A DNA stretch of 32,369 nt, taken from NCBI GenBank assembly GCA_016177805.1, contig JACOUN010000035.1, positions 1 to 32,369 on the forward strand, in the 5' to 3' direction. Shown piece by piece: positions 15,744-23,681 of the stretch. Source of the stretch: Rhodocyclales bacterium (lineage in GTDB: Bacteria; Pseudomonadota; Gammaproteobacteria; Burkholderiales; Rhodocyclaceae). Both the position numbers and the translations under genes were made by a program. The notes under the pieces are model-generated. The model was not told the origin of the DNA and searched no databases. It saw nothing but the letters and a program-made list of their open reading frames with translations. Within the stretch, counting starts at the first letter, position 1. Each line of letters starts with the position of its first letter.

Positions 15744-15932
15744 CTACGGTGAAGGTGACGCCCGGCCGCTGAGAATATCATCTCCCGCCACATCATCCTG
15801 CCCAGCACGCGCAATCGCGAAGCGGCGGCCTTCCGGAACGCCGCAACCGGGTGCAAGCTCGACCGTATCCAGCGGTTCGGCGCTGAGCCCCTTGACCGGA
15901 TGGCGAAACAGAGAAGCAATGCGCAGACCCAT
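15744..15932 (-). pseudogene. Truncated MOSC-domain protein gene (N-terminal remnant)
   Basis: A 62-codon frame starting MGLRIASLFRHPVKGLSAEP and running to VPEGRRFAIARAG. This matches the first 40 or so residues of MOSC-domain proteins of the YPVKGLSPEPL...DRRYAI type, which are normally about 250 residues or more. After RRFAIARAG the sequence loses resemblance and stops after ILSGRASPSP. The remnant keeps its start region, is co-directional with hsdR and ends 15 bp before hsdR starts. The missing remainder was not found in this window. Most simply, the island replaced or split a MOSC gene here. The assignment rests on the HPVKGLSAEPL and RRFAIAR motifs. Confidence 0.65.
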
Positions 15933-16054
15933 CGCCGGAGCCCTCCCTTACCGAAAGCCCCGAGTCTATCCGGCACGTGGCCGTGACGAAACCGCACCGG
16001 ATCTGGCAAAGTACTCACCCGATCACAAGCCGCCTGAAGCGTCACCTGAGTGTC

Positions 16055-17029
16055 ATGCCCTCCGAGTTCGATCTGATACGCCGCCATTTCACCCATCCCA
16101 CGCACCACACCGATCTTGGCGTGGGCGACGATGCCGCGCTGCTCAGCCCCGCGCCGGGCATGCAACTGGCGGTGTCCACCGACATGCTGGTGTGCGGCAC
16201 CCACTTTCTGCCCGACACCGATCCACGCGCGCTCGGGTGGAAGGCGCTGGCGGTGAACCTGTCGGATCTGGCCGCGATGGGCGCAACACCGCGCTGGAGC
16301 TTCCTGGCGCTGGCACTGCCTGCTGCTGATGAGACCTGGCTGTCGGCATTCGCCCAAGGTTTCCGCGAATGCGCAGCGGCTTTCAACGTCGATCTGGCCG
16401 GTGGCGACACCACCCGCGGGCCGCTCAACCTGTGCGTCACGGTGATCGGCGAAGTCCCGCTCGGCACCGCGATCACGCGTGGCGGCGCGCGCGCTGGCGA
16501 CGACATCTGGGTCACCGGACAACCCGGTCGCGCAGCGCTGGGCCTGGCCGCGCTGCGCGGTGAAATCAACATGGACGAGGCAGCCCACCACGCCTGCGTG
16601 AGCGCGCTGCAACGCCCGCAACCGCGCGTGGCCGCCGGTCTGGCCCTGCGTGGCATCGCCAGCGCGATGCTGGACGTGTCGGACGGGCTGCTCGGCGATC
16701 TGCGCCACATTCTCGAATGCTCCGGCGTGGGGGCGACGATCGACATCGCTGCCTTGCCGCTGGCCGCCTTGCTGGACGACGGCATCACGCCAGAACGCGC
16801 CCGCGCGGCGCTGTGCGGCGGTGGAGACGACTACGAACTGGCATTCACCGCGCCCCCGGCCCGGCGCGACGCGATCGCCGCCCTCGCGGCGCGACTGGAC
16901 CTGGCGTTCACCCGCATCGGTACGGTCACCACCGAGCGCGACACGCTGCTGCTGCGCGAACCCGACGGACGTCTTACCCCGGCCGGGTGCACGGGGTATG
17001 ATCACTTTTCCCATGCGCCCGACCGTTAA
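16055..17029 (+). CDS. thiL: Thiamine-monophosphate kinase
   Basis: A 324-residue cytoplasmic enzyme that phosphorylates thiamine monophosphate to thiamine diphosphate with ATP. The start at 16055 gives MPSEFDLIRRHFTHP, the usual ThiL N-terminus; the frame extends 26 codons upstream without resemblance. Motifs: DLGVGDDAALL, STDMLVCGTHF, GWKALAVNLSDLAAMGATPRW, NVDLAGGDTTRGPL, SAMLDVSDGLLGDL and CGGGDDYELAF, all metal- and nucleotide-binding segments of the ThiL/PurM superfamily. It opens a run of plus-strand housekeeping genes, is divergent from the MOSC remnant and overlaps pgpA by 17 bp. Confidence 0.96.
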   Translation: MPSEFDLIRRHFTHPTHHTDLGVGDDAALLSPAPGMQLAVSTDMLVCGTHFLPDTDPRALGWKALAVNLSDLAAMGATPRWSFLALALPAADETWLSAFAQGFRECAAAFNVDLAGGDTTRGPLNLCVTVIGEVPLGTAITRGGARAGDDIWVTGQPGRAALGLAALRGEINMDEAAHHACVSALQRPQPRVAAGLALRGIASAMLDVSDGLLGDLRHILECSGVGATIDIAALPLAALLDDGITPERARAALCGGGDDYELAFTAPPARRDAIAALAARLDLAFTRIGTVTTERDTLLLREPDGRLTPAGCTGYDHFSHAPDR

Positions 17030-17513
17030 ATTCCTGTTCAGCCACCCAGCCCATTTCATTGCGCTGGGTTTCGGCTCTGGCCTGTCGCCGCGCGCCCCCG
17101 GCACCATGGGGACGCTGCTCGGCTGGGCGCTCTATCCACTCATCAAGCGCCCGGTCTCCGACGGCCTGTTCCTGATCCTGCTGGTCAGCCTGTTCGTCGC
17201 TGGGGTAATGGTGTGCGACCGCGCTGGCCGCGCGCTGGGGGTGCCCGACCACGGCGCCATCGTGTGGGACGAAATGGTCGCCATCTGGCTGGTGCTGCTG
17301 GTGACCCCCGCCACACTCGCGTGGCAGCTCACCGCAGTGGTGCTGTTCCGCTTCTTCGACATCGTCAAGCCACCGCCCATAGGCTGGGCCGACCGGCACC
17401 TGAAGGGCGGCTTCGGCGTGATGGTGGACGATCTGATCGCGGCCGCCTTTGCCATGGCAGTGCTGTCCGGGCTGCTGCATCTGTACGGAAAACAGGCGTG
17501 GATGACGTTCTGA
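17013..17513 (+). CDS. pgpA: Phosphatidylglycerophosphatase A
   Basis: A 166-residue inner-membrane phosphatase that removes the phosphate from phosphatidylglycerophosphate to give phosphatidylglycerol. Family signatures are GFGSGLSPRAPGTMGTLLG near the N-terminus, GAIVWDEMVAIWLVL in the middle and FRFFDIVKPPPIGWAD toward the end, with four hydrophobic segments. Two starts are possible, ATG at 16998 or at 17013. I chose 17013 (MRPTVKFLFSHPAHF) because its N-terminus and length fit the family better. It overlaps the thiL 3' end and the pncC start, so these three are translated as a tight unit. Confidence 0.93.
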   Translation: MRPTVKFLFSHPAHFIALGFGSGLSPRAPGTMGTLLGWALYPLIKRPVSDGLFLILLVSLFVAGVMVCDRAGRALGVPDHGAIVWDEMVAIWLVLLVTPATLAWQLTAVVLFRFFDIVKPPPIGWADRHLKGGFGVMVDDLIAAAFAMAVLSGLLHLYGKQAWMTF

Positions 17514-17995
17514 GCACGCTCTCGGCGCGCGTGGGCGAGTGCCTGGCGAGTCGCGGCTGGCGGCTGGCCTGCGCCGAGTCGTGCACTGGCGGCTGGATTG
17601 CCGAGGTGGTGACCGCCACCGCCGGAAGCTCAGCCTGGTTCGATTGCGGCTTCGTCACCTATTCCAACACCGCCAAGCAGGATCTGCTGGGCGTGCCAGG
17701 GACCACGCTGGAACAATTCGGCGCGGTCAGCGAAGCCACGGTTGCGGCCATGGTCGCGGGTGCGCTTGGCGCGAGCCGCGCCGAGGTCGCCCTGGCAGTA
17801 TCCGGCATCGCCGGGCCGGGCGGCGCGATGCCGGGCAAACGGGTCGGCACGGTGTGCTTCGCCTGGAGCCGGCGCGACACCGCCGCAATCACGCAGACCC
17901 GCCATTTTCCCGGCGATCGTGAGGCGGTGCGACGCGCGGCGGTCGTCTACGCGCTGTCCGAACTGGTCCGGCACATCCGGGCAGCGGACAACTGA
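17498..17995 (+). CDS. pncC: CinA C-terminal-type nicotinamide-nucleotide amidohydrolase
   Basis: A 165-residue stand-alone CinA C-terminal domain, which deamidates nicotinamide mononucleotide in pyridine-nucleotide recycling. Signatures: RLACAESCTGGWIAEVVT with the conserved serine, FDCGFVTYSNTAKQDLLGV, FGAVSEATVAAMVAGAL, and ALAVSGIAGPGGAMPGKRVGTVCFAW. The GTG at 17498 is the only start giving the normal family length; it overlaps the pgpA end by 16 bp. The pncC-recA order is common in proteobacteria. Confidence 0.93.
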   Translation: MDDVLSTLSARVGECLASRGWRLACAESCTGGWIAEVVTATAGSSAWFDCGFVTYSNTAKQDLLGVPGTTLEQFGAVSEATVAAMVAGALGASRAEVALAVSGIAGPGGAMPGKRVGTVCFAWSRRDTAAITQTRHFPGDREAVRRAAVVYALSELVRHIRAADN

Positions 17996-18019
17996 CCCCA
18001 GCAAACTCTGTGCCATAAT
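17992..18019 (+). promoter_or_regulatory. Candidate recA promoter
   Basis: CTGACC (17992-17997), 16 bp, then CATAAT (18014-18019), ending 26 bp before the recA ATG and overlapping the pncC stop. Both hexamers are reasonable sigma-70-type matches. I looked for a LexA box (CTGT-N8-ACAG) between 17940 and 18045 and saw none. Confidence 0.4.
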
Positions 18020-18045
18020 TCATCACCCGCAACAAAGGAAAGAAC

Positions 18046-19080
<1,035 letters not shown>

Positions 19081-19090
19081 ACGACCGCTG

Positions 19091-19540
19091 ATGGCAGCCA
19101 TCAGCCTGAAGGAGCGCGCGATCCGGTTGCTTGCCGGGCGCGACCACTCGCGCGCCGAACTGGCGCGCAAGCTGGCGCCGCACGGCACGCCGGAAGAGAT
19201 AGCAGCGACGCTGGCGCGGATGGCGGAACTCGATCTGCTCTCCGACAGCCGTTTCGCGCACGCCTGGGTACGCAGCCACGCGACACGCTTCGGCGTGGCT
19301 CGCCTGCGCCACGATCTGGCCCAGCGCGGGGTCGCGCGCGAGCTGATCGACGAAGCGCTGGACGGCGAGTGTCAGGAAGACGAAATCGAGCGCGCGCGCG
19401 CCATCTGGCACAGCAAGTTCGGCCAGGCACCGCGCGACCGGCGCGAATGGGCCAAACAGGGTCGATTCCTGCAAGGGCGGGGGTTTTCCACCAGCGTGAT
19501 CGGCAAGTTGTTGAAAGAGAGTCCGGATGAGTCTGCTTAA
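19091..19540 (+). CDS. recX: Regulatory protein RecX
   Basis: A 149-residue helical protein of the RecX family, which binds and inhibits RecA filaments. Start ATG 19091 gives [32 protein letters not shown], the first of three tandem three-helix repeats. [35 protein letters not shown] is the most conserved part, and [25 protein letters not shown] closes the protein. It lies directly after recA and overlaps lptB by 14 bp, so it is probably read with both. The ribosome-binding site is weak, consistent with low expression. Confidence 0.93.
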   Translation: MAAISLKERAIRLLAGRDHSRAELARKLAPHGTPEEIAATLARMAELDLLSDSRFAHAWVRSHATRFGVARLRHDLAQRGVARELIDEALDGECQEDEIERARAIWHSKFGQAPRDRREWAKQGRFLQGRGFSTSVIGKLLKESPDESA

Positions 19541-20249
19541 GGTTGTCGGTCTGAAGAAGCGTTACAAGCTGCGCACCGTCGTGCACGACGTCGGCTTTGC
19601 CGTGGGCAGCGGTGAAGTGGTCGGGCTGCTGGGCCCCAACGGCGCGGGCAAGACTACCTGCTTCTACATGATCGTCGGGCTGGTGCGCAGCGACGACGGC
19701 ACCATCACCCTCGACGACGCCGAGCTGACCCATCTGCCGGTGCATGCCAGGGCGCGCCTGGGGCTGTCCTACCTGCCCCAGGAAATGAGCGTGTTCCGCA
19801 AGCTCAGCGTGGCCGACAACATCCGCGCGGTGCTGGAGCTGCAAGACATGAACGGCGAGCAGATCGATGCGCGCCTGGATGAATTGCTGGAAGAACTCGG
19901 CATCGCGCACCTGCGCGACAACACGGCCGTATCGCTGTCTGGCGGCGAACGGCGTCGCTGCGAGATCGCCCGCGCGCTGGCCACCAGCCCGCGCCTGATC
20001 CTGCTCGACGAGCCGTTTGCCGGCGTCGACCCGATCGCGGTGCTGGACATCCAGAAGATCATCCGCTTCCTCAAGGAACGCGGCATCGGGGTGCTGATCA
20101 CCGATCACAACGTGCGCGAGACGCTGGGAATCTGCGACCGCGCCTATATCATCAGTGAAGGACGGGTGCTGGCCAGCGGCCACCCCGACGAGATCATCCG
20201 CAACGAACAGGTTCGCCAGGTGTATCTGGGCGAGCATTTCAGGCTCTGA
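19527..20249 (+). CDS. lptB: LPS export ABC transporter ATP-binding protein
   Basis: A 240-residue ATPase that powers extraction of lipopolysaccharide from the inner membrane with LptF/LptG and LptC. Walker [10 protein letters not shown] at 36-44, the LptB-specific [16 protein letters not shown] at the Q-loop, signature [16 protein letters not shown], Walker [20 protein letters not shown], the H-loop [10 protein letters not shown] and the end [12 protein letters not shown] are all typical of LptB and distinguish it from amino-acid transporters. It is normally preceded by lptC-lptA; here the upstream gene is recX, overlapping by 14 bp, so those partners must be elsewhere. rpoN follows after 10 bp. 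Confidence 0.96.
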   Translation: MSLLKVVGLKKRYKLRTVVHDVGFAVGSGEVVGLLGPNGAGKTTCFYMIVGLVRSDDGTITLDDAELTHLPVHARARLGLSYLPQEMSVFRKLSVADNIRAVLELQDMNGEQIDARLDELLEELGIAHLRDNTAVSLSGGERRRCEIARALATSPRLILLDEPFAGVDPIAVLDIQKIIRFLKERGIGVLITDHNVRETLGICDRAYIISEGRVLASGHPDEIIRNEQVRQVYLGEHFRL

Positions 20250-20259
20250 AAGCCACAAG

Positions 20260-21699
20260 ATGAAGCCATCCCTGCAACTGAAGCTGTCGCAGCACCTGAC
20301 GCTGACTCCGCAGCTGCAGCAATCCATCAAGCTGCTGCAGTTGTCGACGCTGGAACTGAACGACGAGATCGAGCGCTTCCTGGCGGAAAACCCGATGCTG
20401 GAGCGCGAGGATGGCGATCAGGGCGACTTCGTCCCGGCGGCGGCCACCGCCACTGCCACTACCCCCCACGAAGGCGAGACCACGGTCGCCACCGAAGCGC
20501 CACCGGACAACTCCAGCCACGAAGCCGGCAGCCAGGACGAAGCCCAGGACTGGAGCGGCTCGGGTAGTTCGTCGGGCAACCGCGACGATGACGACACCGA
20601 TTTCCAGGACTTCCAGGCCGCCGTGGTCAGCCTGCGCGACCACCTCGACCTGCAGGTCAGCCTGTCGCCGCTGTCGGACCGCGACCGGGCGCTGGTGCGC
20701 TTCATCATCGAAGCGCTCGACGACGACGGCTATTTGAACCAGACCCTGGAAGACCTGCTGGCGTTGCTGCCGCCCGAACTCGACGTCGACCTCGATGACC
20801 TGTCGATCGCGCTGCACCAGGTGCAAAGTCTCGACCCGTCTGGCATAGGCGCGCGCTCACCACGGGAATGCCTGGCCCTGCAACTGCGCGCCAGGGCGCC
20901 GGACGCCTGCCGCGAGCTGGCCCTTGCGATCGTCGAGCACCACCTGGAGCTGCTGGCCGAACGCAACTTCGCACGCCTCAAGCGCGTCACCGGCTGCTCC
21001 GAGGACGCACTGCGCGACGCCCAGACCCTGATCTGCAGCCTCGACCCACACCCCGGCTCGGCCTACTCGGCGCAGGAGACCCGCTACGTCATACCGGACG
21101 TGGTGGTACGCAAGACGCGCGGGCGCTGGTCGGCCAGCCTCAATCAGGAGGCCATGCCCAAACTGCGCGTCAATGCGCTGTACGCCAGCATCCTGCAGCA
21201 GAACCGCGGCTCGGGCGGCGCGCTCACCAGCCATCTGCAGGAAGCGCGCTGGCTGATCAAGAACGTGCAGCAACGTTTCGACACCATCTTGCGTGTTTCG
21301 CAAGCCATCGTTGACCAACAGCGCCAGTTCTTCGATTATGGAGACGTGGCGATGAAGCCGCTCACGTTGCGCGAGATAGCAGAACAGCTTGAACTTCACG
21401 AATCGACAATTTCGAGGGTTACCACGCAGAAGTTCATGTCCACCCCACGCGGGGTATTCGAACTCAAGTATTTCTTCGGCAGTCACGTCTCCACCGACAC
21501 CGGTGGAGCGGCCTCTTCAACGGCGATACGGGCGCTGATACGCCAGTTGATCGAGGCCGAGGACAGGAAAAAGCCCATGTCCGACTCCAGGATTGCCGAG
21601 TTACTGGGCCAGCAGGGTATCGTGGTGGCAAGGCGCACCATCGCAAAATACCGCGAATCACTGGGTATCCCGCCGGTCAGTCAGCGCAAGGCGATATAA
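20260..21699 (+). CDS. rpoN: RNA polymerase sigma-54 factor
   Basis: A 479-residue sigma-54. Region I is the glutamine- and leucine-rich MKPSLQLKLSQHLTLTPQLQQSIKLLQ, followed by an acidic, low-complexity region II (about residues 45-120). The core-binding region III begins near FQAAVVSLRDHLDLQ. The helix-turn-helix is around REIAEQLELHESTISRVTTQK and the diagnostic RpoN box ARRTIAKYRE lies at 457-466. The start at 20260 is the first in the conserved N-terminus; the open frame extends upstream only as a shadow of lptB. It directs activator-dependent promoters, such as nitrogen genes. The lptB-rpoN-hpf-ptsN order is conserved in proteobacteria. Confidence 0.98.
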   Translation: MKPSLQLKLSQHLTLTPQLQQSIKLLQLSTLELNDEIERFLAENPMLEREDGDQGDFVPAAATATATTPHEGETTVATEAPPDNSSHEAGSQDEAQDWSGSGSSSGNRDDDDTDFQDFQAAVVSLRDHLDLQVSLSPLSDRDRALVRFIIEALDDDGYLNQTLEDLLALLPPELDVDLDDLSIALHQVQSLDPSGIGARSPRECLALQLRARAPDACRELALAIVEHHLELLAERNFARLKRVTGCSEDALRDAQTLICSLDPHPGSAYSAQETRYVIPDVVVRKTRGRWSASLNQEAMPKLRVNALYASILQQNRGSGGALTSHLQEARWLIKNVQQRFDTILRVSQAIVDQQRQFFDYGDVAMKPLTLREIAEQLELHESTISRVTTQKFMSTPRGVFELKYFFGSHVSTDTGGAASSTAIRALIRQLIEAEDRKKPMSDSRIAELLGQQGIVVARRTIAKYRESLGIPPVSQRKAI

Positions 21700-21715
21700 A
21701 TCTCAAGGAGCCATC

Positions 21716-22039
21716 ATGAATCTCAACATTACCGGGCATCACGTCGAAGTCACCCCCGCCATCCGCGAATACATCACCGGCAAGCTGGACCGGGTGATCC
21801 GTCATTTCGACAACGTCACGAGCATCGGCGTGATCATCTCGGTAGAGAAGCTCAAGCAGAAAGCGGAAGTGACCCTGCACGTGCGCGGCAAGGACATTTA
21901 CGTGGAAAGCGACGATTCCGACCTGTATGCGGCAATCGACAGCATGGCCGACAAGCTCGACCGCCAGGTCATCAAGTACAAGCAGAAGAACCAGGAACAT
22001 CACCACGATGCGCTCAAGCATCAGGTAGCAGAGTCCTGA
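21716..22039 (+). CDS. hpf: Ribosome hibernation promoting factor (short form)
   Basis: A 107-residue HPF/YfiA-family protein, the short form lacking the C-terminal dimerisation domain. MNLNITGHHVEVTPAIREYITGKLDRVIRHFD is the family start, with EVTLHVRGKDIYVESDDSDLYAAIDSMADKLDRQVIKYKQK as the second half. The end is histidine- and charge-rich (QEHHHDALKHQVAES). It binds the 30S decoding centre in stationary phase and promotes 100S dimers. AAGGAG at 21705-21710 is an excellent ribosome-binding site. It is 16 bp after rpoN and 147 bp before ptsN. Confidence 0.96.
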   Translation: MNLNITGHHVEVTPAIREYITGKLDRVIRHFDNVTSIGVIISVEKLKQKAEVTLHVRGKDIYVESDDSDLYAAIDSMADKLDRQVIKYKQKNQEHHHDALKHQVAES

Positions 22040-22087
22040 TACGGGTGGCACGGCCGATTTGTTACAACGTTTGTCACGGGGTTTGTT

Positions 22088-22093
22088 TATAAT
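22088..22093 (+). promoter_or_regulatory. Candidate -10 (TATAAT) upstream of ptsN
   Basis: A perfect TATAAT lies in an AT-rich patch (22058-22093) of the 147-bp hpf-ptsN gap, 93 bp before the ptsN start. No good -35 lies at 16-18 bp; TTGTCA at 22071 is too close (11 bp). If used, the transcript would carry the hairpin at 22138-22176. Confidence 0.4.
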
Positions 22094-22137
22094 CGCGGAC
22101 TTTCGATAGCGCCTGACACCGCCTCCAACCCTACCAG

Positions 22138-22176
22138 TGCCTGCACGGCGCCAGAGCGTCCGGCATCGTGCAGGCA
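22138..22176 (+). promoter_or_regulatory. Strong hairpin over the ptsN ribosome-binding region
   Basis: TGCCTGCACG (22138-22147) and CGTGCAGGCA (22167-22176) are perfect 10-bp complementary arms with a 19-base loop that can itself pair further (GCC with GGC). The 3' arm holds AGG (22172-22174), the only Shine-Dalgarno-like bases before the ptsN ATG at 22187. Folding would hide the ribosome-binding site. No T-run follows, so a standard terminator is unlikely. It may be a translational control element or an mRNA-processing site. Confidence 0.5.
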
Positions 22177-22186
22177 GTTGCGCCAC

Positions 22187-22672
22187 ATGAGTCTGATAGC
22201 CGACCTCCTACCCCCTTCCAACGTAGTCATAGACCTGGACGCGAGCAGCAAGAAGCGCGTGTTTGAACAGGCCGGACTACTCTTCGAGAACAATCAGGGC
22301 ATCAGTCGCGGCGACGTGTTTGACAGCCTGTTCTCGCGTGAACGACTGGGATCGACCGGGCTGGGGCAAGGCATCGCCATCCCGCACGGACGCATCAAGG
22401 GGCTCAACGAGGCCGCCGGCGCGTTCTTCCGCCTCAGCACCCCGGTACAGTTCGATGCCCCCGACGGTCGGCCGGTCAACATGCTGTTCGTGCTGCTGGT
22501 ACCCGAGCAGGCCAACGAGCAGCACCTGCAACTGCTGTCGGAACTGGCGCAGATGTTCAGCGACGACGACTTTCGCGCCCAGCTTCTGAGCGCCCCCGAC
22601 GCGGCCGCGATCCACACCCTGTTTGTTTCATGGGGCCCCCATGCGACAGACCAGCGTCGCGCGGCTGTTTGA
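22187..22672 (+). CDS. ptsN: Nitrogen-PTS EIIA component
   Basis: A 161-residue EIIA-Ntr protein of the nitrogen phosphotransferase system. The phosphorylated histidine is H67 in QGIAIPHGRIKG, and the domain pattern MSLIADLLPPSNVVIDLDASSKKRVFEQAG and FFRLSTPVQFDAPDGRPVNMLFVLLVPEQANEQHLQLLSELAQMFSD is standard. Its phosphorylation state regulates potassium transport, nitrogen and stress responses in other bacteria. The ATG at 22187 is chosen over an upstream TTG three codons earlier. It overlaps hprK by 32 bp. The leader contains a strong hairpin. Confidence 0.95.
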   Translation: MSLIADLLPPSNVVIDLDASSKKRVFEQAGLLFENNQGISRGDVFDSLFSRERLGSTGLGQGIAIPHGRIKGLNEAAGAFFRLSTPVQFDAPDGRPVNMLFVLLVPEQANEQHLQLLSELAQMFSDDDFRAQLLSAPDAAAIHTLFVSWGPHATDQRRAAV

Positions 22673-23582
22673 ATCCCAGCGCACGCAACTGCAGCTGACG
22701 CATCTGTGCGGTCGGCTGGACCGGGTCATCTCGGTCACTGAAGAACGCATCTGGCCCGCCGATCTGGTCGGCCACCTCAACCTGATCCACCCCGAGCGCC
22801 TGCAGGTCATCGGCGCCGCCGAGATGACCTGGGCGCGCCGTCATTCGGGCGAGAAGATCGCCCACCACCTGCACGAAATCTTCGCCGCCCACCCACCGGC
22901 GGTCATCATCGCGGACGGGTGCGAGGTTCCGGCGCTGGTGCGTTCGATCTGTGAAGCAGCCGACATCGCGCTGTTCTCCACGCCACTTGCCTCGGCAAGC
23001 GTCATCGACCAACTGCGTCTGCACCTGTCGCGGCAACTGGCGGAAAAGATCTCACTGCACGGCGTGTTCATGGACGTGCTCGGGCTGGGGGTGTTCATTA
23101 CCGGCGACTCAGGCGCGGGCAAGTCCGAACTCGCGCTGGAACTGATTTCGCGCGGCCACGGCCTGGTCGCCGACGACATCGTTGAATTCTCGCGCATCGC
23201 GCCGACCGTGCTCGAAGGCCGCTGCCCCGAACTGCTGCAGGACTTCATCGAAGTGCGCGGCCTGGGGGTGCTCAACGTACGCACCATCTTTGGCGAGACG
23301 GTGTGCCGGCGCAAGATGCGGCTGCGGCTCATCGTCTATCTGCAGCGGCGCGTGCCCGGCCAGGATGATCCATCACGCCTGCCGATGCACCTGGAAACCC
23401 AGGACATCCTCGGCGTGTCGATCCCGCGCACCATCCTGCCGGTGGCCGCCGGACGCAACCTCGCGGTGCTGCTCGAAGCCGCGGTGCGCTCCACCATCCT
23501 GCAACTGCGCGGCATCGACTCGACCCAGGAGTTCATCGAGCGCCAGCAGCAGATGATCCACCGCGAGAACGACCCCGGCTGA
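22641..23582 (+). CDS. hprK: HPr kinase/phosphorylase
   Basis: A 313-residue bifunctional enzyme that phosphorylates a serine of HPr with ATP and reverses the reaction. The start ATG 22641 gives MRQTSVARLFESQRTQLQLT, the normal betaproteobacterial N-terminus; an upstream TTG adds six residues. The catalytic half has H140 in KISLHGVFMDVLGLG, P-loop GDSGAGKS at 155-162, VADDIVEFSRIAP, and the HprK signature IEVRGLGVLNVRTIFGE. It overlaps ptsN by 32 bp. In many betaproteobacteria rapZ follows; here the next gene is ilvA. Confidence 0.96.
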   Translation: MRQTSVARLFESQRTQLQLTHLCGRLDRVISVTEERIWPADLVGHLNLIHPERLQVIGAAEMTWARRHSGEKIAHHLHEIFAAHPPAVIIADGCEVPALVRSICEAADIALFSTPLASASVIDQLRLHLSRQLAEKISLHGVFMDVLGLGVFITGDSGAGKSELALELISRGHGLVADDIVEFSRIAPTVLEGRCPELLQDFIEVRGLGVLNVRTIFGETVCRRKMRLRLIVYLQRRVPGQDDPSRLPMHLETQDILGVSIPRTILPVAAGRNLAVLLEAAVRSTILQLRGIDSTQEFIERQQQMIHRENDPG

Positions 23583-23681
23583 CCGCCTGGGTCCAACACC
23601 ACCGGACCCCGCCCTTGCGTGGACGCTTGCCGGGCTGTTACGCTCGGCGGCTTCGCTTCGCCCACCTTAGCAGGCTCACCC

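Noticed and set aside
13410..15752. A 780-codon open frame on the plus strand opposite hsdR
   Set aside because: It is the antisense shadow of hsdR, caused by high GC; it has no family motifs, while the minus strand has all HsdR motifs.
17940..18045. LexA (SOS) box before recA
   Set aside because: CTGT occurs at 18008-18011 but the matching ACAG eight bases on is absent, so no box can be claimed.
22050..22070. Sigma-54-like promoter TGGCAC upstream of ptsN
   Set aside because: The -24 TGGCAC is perfect, but the position of the -12 GC holds TT, which removes an essential element.
23590..23625. GGGTCC/GGACCC hairpin between hprK and ilvA
   Set aside because: A 6-bp stem without a T-run; too weak to call a terminator in GC-rich DNA.
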